Shown here one piece after another: positions 55,668 through 64,000 of a DNA stretch of 64,000 nucleotides; position 1 is the stretch's first letter; each line of letters starts with the position of its first letter. Origin of the DNA: Hymenobacter ruricola (GTDB lineage: Bacteria; Bacteroidota; Bacteroidia; Cytophagales; Hymenobacteraceae); assembly GCF_015694525.1 (NCBI RefSeq), contig NZ_JADQDM010000003.1, positions 1 to 64,000 of the forward strand, read 5' to 3'. The position numbers were made by a program, and so were the translations under genes. A model generated the notes under the pieces. It was given only the letters and a program-made list of their open reading frames with translations, was not told the origin of the DNA and searched no databases.

Positions 55668-56807
55668 TTACGATGCCAGCGGCACCAGTTCCCGGTACAG
55701 CCGCAGCAGCGTTTGTTCCTCGTGCTGCCAGCTGAGCTGCGGGCGGGCGCGCCGGCAGTTGGCGGCCAGGTGTTGGTAGCGGGCGGGGTCGTCGCGCAGC
55801 AGGCGGTTGAGGGCGGTAGCGAGGGTGGCCGGGGCCAGGTTGGTCACCAGCTCGGCCACGTCGAACTCGTCGTTGAGGGCTCGGTATTCGGGGAAGTCGA
55901 TGAGTACCTGCGGGATGCCGGCATGCACGTAGTCGAAGAACTTATTGGCCAAAGAATAGTAGTAGCTCAGGCCAATATTTTCGAGCAGCATGATGCCCAC
56001 GGCGGCGTGGCGCGTCACTTCCCGCAGGGCCTCGGGCAGCACGAAGCCGCGAAACTCCACCTGCCCCGAGGCCAGCAGGCCCAGCCGCTCGGCGCGGGCG
56101 CGCAGGTCGGCCGAAAGGTCGCCTTCGCCGCAGATGACCAACTGGCCTGCCACCTGCGGCATGGCGTCGAGCAGGTTTTCGAGGCCGCGGCCCACGTTCA
56201 GGGCCCCCTGGTAGAGGATATAGCCGCCGGCCGGGGCGGTGGCCGGTGCGGGCAGCAGCGTTTCCTCCTCACGCAGGCGGCTCACGTTGCGCACCACGGC
56301 AAAGGGCCGGCCGTAGCGCTGCGCAAACACCCGCGCCAGGGCCGGGCCCACCGTATAGGCCAGCCGGGCCCGGGGCACGATGAAGCCTTCTACCCAGCGC
56401 CACACGCGCTGCACCGCAGGCCGGGCCACCACTTCGGGCACTTCGGTGAATAGCTCGTGGGCGTCATACACGAAGGGCCGGCCGCCGAGCCGGGCCCGCA
56501 GCCACACGGGCAGGGCCGTGTCCAAATCGGCGGCGCACCAGGCGGCGGCGCGCTGGCCCAGCAGGTAGAGCAGCAGTCGCAGGTTGTACTCCAAGTAAAA
56601 AAGCTTGCCTTTTTGAAACCAGCCGCGCAGGCGGTGCTGTTGGTAGGACTGCGGCGTGAGCGGCGGCGAGGCGGGCCGCTGCCAGCCCACGAGTTGCACC
56701 CGGTAGCCGGCCGCGGCCAGGCTGCCGCAGATGCGCTGCATGCGCTGGTCGAAGCACAGGTCGGTGGTGACGGCGAAGAGCAGGCGCGGCGCGGAGGGGG
56801 GCGGCAA
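55668..56807 (-). CDS. Glycosyltransferase (GT4-like)
   Basis: About 379 aa from a TTG at 56807; upstream in-frame codons overlap a strong minus-strand -7 element (56865-56872) and the kinase promoter region, so they are unlikely. Core: PRLLFAVTTDLCFDQRMQRI, GRPFVYDAHELFTEVPEVV, YTVGPALARVFAQRYGRPFA, YILYQGALNVGRGLENLLDA, and VGIMLLENIGLSYYYSLANK with FFDYVHAGIP. The last block corresponds to the donor-binding region of GT-B glycosyltransferases. The acceptor is unknown. Divergent from the histidine kinase. Confidence 0.85.
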   Translation of the reverse strand: MPPPSAPRLLFAVTTDLCFDQRMQRICGSLAAAGYRVQLVGWQRPASPPLTPQSYQQHRLRGWFQKGKLFYLEYNLRLLLYLLGQRAAAWCAADLDTALPVWLRARLGGRPFVYDAHELFTEVPEVVARPAVQRVWRWVEGFIVPRARLAYTVGPALARVFAQRYGRPFAVVRNVSRLREEETLLPAPATAPAGGYILYQGALNVGRGLENLLDAMPQVAGQLVICGEGDLSADLRARAERLGLLASGQVEFRGFVLPEALREVTRHAAVGIMLLENIGLSYYYSLANKFFDYVHAGIPQVLIDFPEYRALNDEFDVAELVTNLAPATLATALNRLLRDDPARYQHLAANCRRARPQLSWQHEEQTLLRLYRELVPLAS

Positions 56808-56864
56808 GGGCGGAAGCCGGCGCCGCCGAAGCGGCCCGGCGTTAGTCGTTATTTTATTATTGGC

Positions 56865-56872
56865 CAAATTTA
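56865..56872 (-). promoter_or_regulatory. Bacteroidota -7 element for the glycosyltransferase
   Basis: The minus strand reads TAAATTTG, a perfect TAnnTTTG, 58 bp upstream of the chosen start. It rules out starts encoded further upstream. Confidence 0.55.
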
Positions 56873-56937
56873 CGGCGCCGCCCGGCACGACGCCCGTTAT
56901 ATTAGCAGGAAATTCACCCGGTAGGACGCGTTTTTGT

Positions 56938-60639
<3,702 letters not shown>

Positions 60640-60695
60640 TCCGGCTTTTCTCTCACCTATTTCTACCCCCCGAACCCAACCCAACCCCCACGCTC

Positions 60696-61082
60696 ATGTC
60701 CGTCGATACCCAAGCCAAAACCATCCTGATTGCTGAGGACAGCTCGGTGATTCTCAACCTCACCCGCAAGATTCTGGAACTGCAGAAATACAAAATCGTG
60801 CTGGCGAAAAACGGCGGCGAAGTCCTCAAGCAACTCGAATCCAACCAAGTGGATTGCGTGCTCATGGACATCAACATCCCCGTGAAGGACGGCATGCAGT
60901 GCACCCGCGAAATCCGGGCCCACGCCGACCCCAAAATCAACAAGCTGCCCATCATCGCCATCACCGGCAACGCCAACAACTATTCGATGGACCAGTTCCG
61001 CGAAGCCGGCGTGACCGACTACCTGCCCAAGCCGCTCGATTTCGACGCCCTGGTGCGCGTGGTGAAGCAGTACGTGGGCTAA
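60696..61082 (+). CDS. Single-domain response regulator
   Basis: A 128-aa stand-alone receiver (CheY-like). TILIAEDSSVILNLTRKILE contains the acidic pair, D58 in CVLMDINIPVKDG is the phosphorylation site, IAITGNANN carries the conserved threonine, and YLPKPLDFD carries the lysine. It has no output domain. It lies directly after the hybrid kinase with its HPt domain, so phosphate probably passes from H1169 to D58. Confidence 0.92.
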   Translation: MSVDTQAKTILIAEDSSVILNLTRKILELQKYKIVLAKNGGEVLKQLESNQVDCVLMDINIPVKDGMQCTREIRAHADPKINKLPIIAITGNANNYSMDQFREAGVTDYLPKPLDFDALVRVVKQYVG

Positions 61083-61101
61083 GGAAATGTGCTAATTTTT
61101 C

Positions 61102-61163
61102 GATGTGCTGATGTGCTGATTCCCGAAAATTCTCCGGCGGTATAATCAGCACATCGGCACATC
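61102..61163. repeat. Inverted repeat abutting the MBL gene start
   Basis: 20-bp arms GATGTGCTGATGTGCTGATT (61102-61121) and AATCAGCACATCGGCACATC (61144-61163), one mismatch. The right arm ends one base before the ATG at 61165, so an RNA hairpin would cover the ribosome-binding region. Confidence 0.8.
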
Positions 61164-61164
61164 T

Positions 61165-61944
61165 ATGAATCAGCAAATCAACGTTACGTTTCTCGGTACG
61201 GGTACTTCTTCGGGCGTGCCCATGATTGGGTGCACCTGCCCGGTGTGCCGCTCGCTGGACCACCGCGACAAGCGCCTGCGCGTGTCGGTGCACGTGCAGG
61301 TGGACGGGCGCAGCTTCGTGATTGATTCCGGGCCCGATTTCCGCCAGCAGATGCTGCGCGCCCGCGTTGCGCACCTCGACGCGCTGCTCTTCACGCACGA
61401 GCACAAGGACCACACCGCCGGCCTCGACGACATCCGGGCCTTCAACTTTCGGCAGCAGACGGACATGCCGGTGTATGGGGAACCGCGGGTGCTGGCCCAG
61501 CTGCAGCAGGAATTTGCCTACATTTTTGCGGAAAACAAATACCCCGGCGTGCCGCGCGTGACGCTGCACCCCATCGAGCGCGACGACGCGCCGTTTGACG
61601 TGCAAGGTATTTCGGTGCAGCCCTTGCGGGCCCTGCACCACCGCCTGCCGGTGCTGGGCTTTCGCATCGGCGGCTTCTGCTACCTGACGGATGCCAACCA
61701 CCTCGGCCCCGAAACCCGGGCCCAGCTTCGTGATGCGGACGTCATCGTGCTCAACGCTTTGCGGCGTGAAGAGCACATTTCGCACTTCACGCTGGCCCAG
61801 GCCGTGGCCGTGCTGGAAGAAGCCCAGCCCAAACGGGCGTTTCTCACCCACATCAGCCACCAGCTGGGCCGCCACCAAGAAGTGGAAGCCGAACTGCCGC
61901 CCTGGATTCGGCTGGCGTACGACGGGCTGCAGGTGGAGGTGTAA
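61165..61944 (+). CDS. MBL-fold metal-dependent hydrolase (PhnP-like)
   Basis: A 259-aa metallo-beta-lactamase-fold protein. It has TFLGTGTSSGVPMIGC, a C-x-C-x-x-C-like zinc stretch (GCTCPVC), VIDSGPDFRQQML, the zinc motif FTHEHKDHTAGLDDIRAF, FCYLTDANHL, and FLTHISHQLGRH. The layout matches PhnP/YqjP-type phosphodiesterases, which hydrolyse cyclic phosphates. An inverted repeat overlaps the translation start. The gene probably lies in its own transcription unit. Confidence 0.88.
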   Translation: MNQQINVTFLGTGTSSGVPMIGCTCPVCRSLDHRDKRLRVSVHVQVDGRSFVIDSGPDFRQQMLRARVAHLDALLFTHEHKDHTAGLDDIRAFNFRQQTDMPVYGEPRVLAQLQQEFAYIFAENKYPGVPRVTLHPIERDDAPFDVQGISVQPLRALHHRLPVLGFRIGGFCYLTDANHLGPETRAQLRDADVIVLNALRREEHISHFTLAQAVAVLEEAQPKRAFLTHISHQLGRHQEVEAELPPWIRLAYDGLQVEV

Positions 61945-61962
61945 GCGCTCTGTGCCCATTTT

Positions 61963-62421
61963 ATGAATGTGCTGCCGTTTGAAAGTTTTTGGGTGCAGTC
62001 GTCATTGCGACCCAATCAGGTTGTGGCAGCAATTGCTGCTGAGCCCCGGAAGGTGCCAACTGCTCGCTTGGCAAACGGCGAGGTGGAGGTATTTGAAATC
62101 CGGCCTGTGGTACTGTACAGAAGCTCGTTCCTGCCAAGAATTACGGGCAATGTCAAACCCGCTGAAAACGGCAGTGAAGTCCACATTGAAATGCGCTTGC
62201 CGGTGATAACATACGCCTTTTTAGGTGCGCTCATTGCATGGGGAGTCGCCAGCATTGTGTTGTTGCTGGTTGACGAAAAAGGCGGTTCTAACGCATTGAA
62301 GCTGGTTCCAATAGCGGTTGCTTTTACCATAACGCCCTTATCTGTGCTGCTATTCAAATTCGAAGCTTCCAGAAACCGGCGCTACTTGATGAAAATATTG
62401 AAAGCCTCGATAGTGACATAG
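61963..62421 (+). CDS. Hypothetical membrane protein
   Basis: A 152-aa protein with two membrane helices (VITYAFLGALIAWGVASIVL and LKLVPIAVAFTITPLSVLLF). The soluble N-terminal part is FESFWVQSSLRPNQVVAAIA, then VFEIRPVVLYRSSFLPRITG. Reminiscent of small PH-like or DUF membrane proteins, without a firm match. It starts 18 bp after the MBL stop. Codon use is less GC-biased than in the neighbours, suggesting separate origin. Confidence 0.6.
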   Translation: MNVLPFESFWVQSSLRPNQVVAAIAAEPRKVPTARLANGEVEVFEIRPVVLYRSSFLPRITGNVKPAENGSEVHIEMRLPVITYAFLGALIAWGVASIVLLLVDEKGGSNALKLVPIAVAFTITPLSVLLFKFEASRNRRYLMKILKASIVT

Positions 62422-62427
62422 CCGAAC

Positions 62428-64000
62428 ATGCACACTAACTACTATTTTCTGCGCCAGCTGGCCCCCGCGCTCACCGAGCAGCTAAGAGGCTACCGCGTGG
62501 CGGTGTGCTTTTCGCAGGAGAAGGACGAGTTGGTCATCGGCCTGACGAATGGTAGCAAAGAGTTCTGGCTGAAAGCACAGTTGGGGGCGAGTTTCCCGGC
62601 CCTGGCATTGCCCGAAACCTTCCAGCGGGCCCGCTCCAATTCCGTCGACCTGTTTCCGGAATTGCTGGGAGAGCAGGTGGAAACGGTGGTGGCCTGGCCG
62701 CAGGACCGGGTGCTGCAAGTGAATTTCCGGAGTGGCGCGCGGCTGGTGTTCAAGCTCTACGGCTCGCGGCCGAACGCCATTTTCCGCACGGCACCGGATG
62801 CGCCCGCGCAGCTGTTTCAGCAAAAGCTAGTGGCCGATGCGGAGCTACGGCCGCAGCCCGCCCCCCAAGCCGCATCACAATCGTCTGAATCTGCGCAATC
62901 CGTTCAATCTGCAGAATCTGCGGTTCAGAAGCTGCCGCCCCCGCTGGCCGACTTGCCCCTGCGCTACCTGCGCGCCCACGGCTACGACCAGGCGCCGCCC
63001 GACGCCCGGCCGCGGCTGGTAAACCAGGTGCTGGCGCAGCTGGAAAAGCCAGCGCATTACTACCTCATCCAGCTTGAGGGCCGCACGCGGCTGAGCTTGC
63101 TGCCGCTGGGCGACATTCTGGAAACGCTGCCCGGCGACGACCCCATTGCCGCCCTGCGCCGCTTCGTGCCAATGGCGCTGGGCCGGCGCGCGCTGGAAAT
63201 GGAAACCAAGCAGCTGCGGCAGCTATTGGAGCGCCGCGCCGATGAGGCGGGCACGGCCGCCGCCCACGCCCGCCGGCGCCTGCACGCCCTGGCCCACGAG
63301 GCCGGCTACCGCCACACCGCCGACCTGATTATGGCGCATCTGCACGAGATTCCGGCGCGGGCTGAGCAGATTGAAGTGCTGGATTTCTACACCAACCAGC
63401 CCAAAGTTATCAAGCTGAAGCCCAACGAAAAGCCCCAGCTCACCGCCGAAAACCTTTACCGCAAGGGCAAAAACCAGCAAATCGAAGAGCGCCAGCTTGC
63501 CGAGCGCATTGCCCGGCGCGAAGCCGAAGCCCTCACGGCGCTGGAACGCTTGGAGGAAATGGACACCCAGCCGCAGCTGGCCGAGCTGCGCGGCCTGCGC
63601 GCTTGGCGCAAGCTGCACGGCCTCGACCCCGCGCCCACGGCGGCAAAAACGGCCACGGAGCTGCCGTTCAAAGTATTTGAAGACCGGGGTTTTACCATCT
63701 TGGTGGGCCGGAATGCGGTCAATAACGACTTGCTCACCCAGAAGTACGCCCACAAAGACGACCTCTGGCTGCACGCCAAGGATGTGACGGGCTCGCACGT
63801 CGTCATCCGGCACCGGGCCGGCCAACCCGTGCCCGAGCCCGTGATAGAGCACGCCGCGCAGCTGGCCGGCTGGTACTCGCGCCGCCAGCACGACACGCTG
63901 TGCCCCGTGACGGTGACGCCCAAAAAATTCGTGCGCAAGCCCAAAGGAGCCTTGCCCGGGCAAGTACTCGTGGAGCGGGAACGGGTGGTGCTGGTGAAAC
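62428..64000 (+). CDS. NFACT (RqcH-like) protein, truncated by window edge
   Basis: 524 codons are visible and the 3' end is missing. The N-terminal NFACT-N-like region begins MHTNYYFLRQLAPALTEQLR; a helical coiled-coil region (about 265-390) includes VIKLKPNEKPQLTAENLYRK and KGKNQQIEERQLAERIARRE; the NFACT-R domain includes FKVFEDRGFTILVGRNAVNN, DLWLHAKDVTGSHVVI, and the start of the basic tail. RqcH-type proteins add C-terminal tails to stalled nascent chains. Residues 147-168 (SQSSESAQSVQSAESAVQ) are a low-complexity insertion encoded by a repeat-like DNA stretch. Confidence 0.88.
   Translation, partial: MHTNYYFLRQLAPALTEQLRGYRVAVCFSQEKDELVIGLTNGSKEFWLKAQLGASFPALALPETFQRARSNSVDLFPELLGEQVETVVAWPQDRVLQVNFRSGARLVFKLYGSRPNAIFRTAPDAPAQLFQQKLVADAELRPQPAPQAASQSSESAQSVQSAESAVQKLPPPLADLPLRYLRAHGYDQAPPDARPRLVNQVLAQLEKPAHYYLIQLEGRTRLSLLPLGDILETLPGDDPIAALRRFVPMALGRRALEMETKQLRQLLERRADEAGTAAAHARRRLHALAHEAGYRHTADLIMAHLHEIPARAEQIEVLDFYTNQPKVIKLKPNEKPQLTAENLYRKGKNQQIEERQLAERIARREAEALTALERLEEMDTQPQLAELRGLRAWRKLHGLDPAPTAAKTATELPFKVFEDRGFTILVGRNAVNNDLLTQKYAHKDDLWLHAKDVTGSHVVIRHRAGQPVPEPVIEHAAQLAGWYSRRQHDTLCPVTVTPKKFVRKPKGALPGQVLVERERVVLVK

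Overview
The window looks like chromosomal DNA of a GC-rich Bacteroidota, most likely Hymenobacter or a close relative. The clues are two giant exported proteins ending in type IX secretion (T9SS) sorting domains, several Bacteroidota -7 promoter elements (TAnnTTTG), a split two-subunit transketolase, a TonB receptor with a PepSY partner, and GC-rich codon use almost everywhere. No rRNA, tRNA or CRISPR array was recognised. The genus is inferred from gene style, not from a marker gene.

Layout. 1-150: edge of an IS5-like transposase gene and a terminator. 0.15-12.9 kb: two T9SS cargo proteins, with MOSC, membrane, M48-like peptidase, PhzF and MutM genes between them. 13.1-17.1 kb: a minus-strand run of seven genes centred on a radical SAM enzyme of the MJ0619/tetraether-synthase type, followed by four tiny membrane proteins that share one C-terminal motif. 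17.2-18.9 kb: an AT-rich DUF2806 gene and a divergent Lgt-like protein. 19.1-22.1 kb: a lipoprotein plus a second radical SAM enzyme. 22.4-27.8 kb: housekeeping and accessory enzymes. 27.9-31.8 kb: an iron-type TonB receptor/PepSY operon behind two copies of a 21-bp operator. 31.9-37.4 kb: TauE, a replicative helicase DnaB split by a full-length intein, and Mpl ligase.

37.4-43.3 kb: hydrolase, lipoproteins, M48 and M23 peptidases, and a peroxiredoxin. 43.4-47.7 kb: an array of TGCAACCGGTTGCA palindromes at exactly 42-bp spacing, then the two transketolase subunits separated by a von Willebrand (vWA) protein and a DUF559 nuclease cassette with structured inverted repeats. 47.9-49.5 kb: a DUF4157 polymorphic-toxin-like protein with a possible deaminase tip. 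49.7-51.3 kb: an ECF sigma operon. 51.5-56.8 kb: aminotransferase, TerB-like protein, PfkA, MiaA and a glycosyltransferase. 56.9-61.1 kb: a large hybrid histidine kinase and a response regulator. 61.2-64 kb: MBL hydrolase, a membrane protein and a truncated NFACT (RqcH-like) gene.

A recurrent theme is long intergenic palindromes: more than ten, in several sequence families, with arms of 20-45 bp. They sit between genes, and one now supplies the start codon and signal-peptide n-region of a secreted protein. The most unusual items are the radical SAM/small-membrane-protein cluster, the helically phased palindrome array, the DUF559 cassette, the DnaB intein and the DUF4157 toxin.
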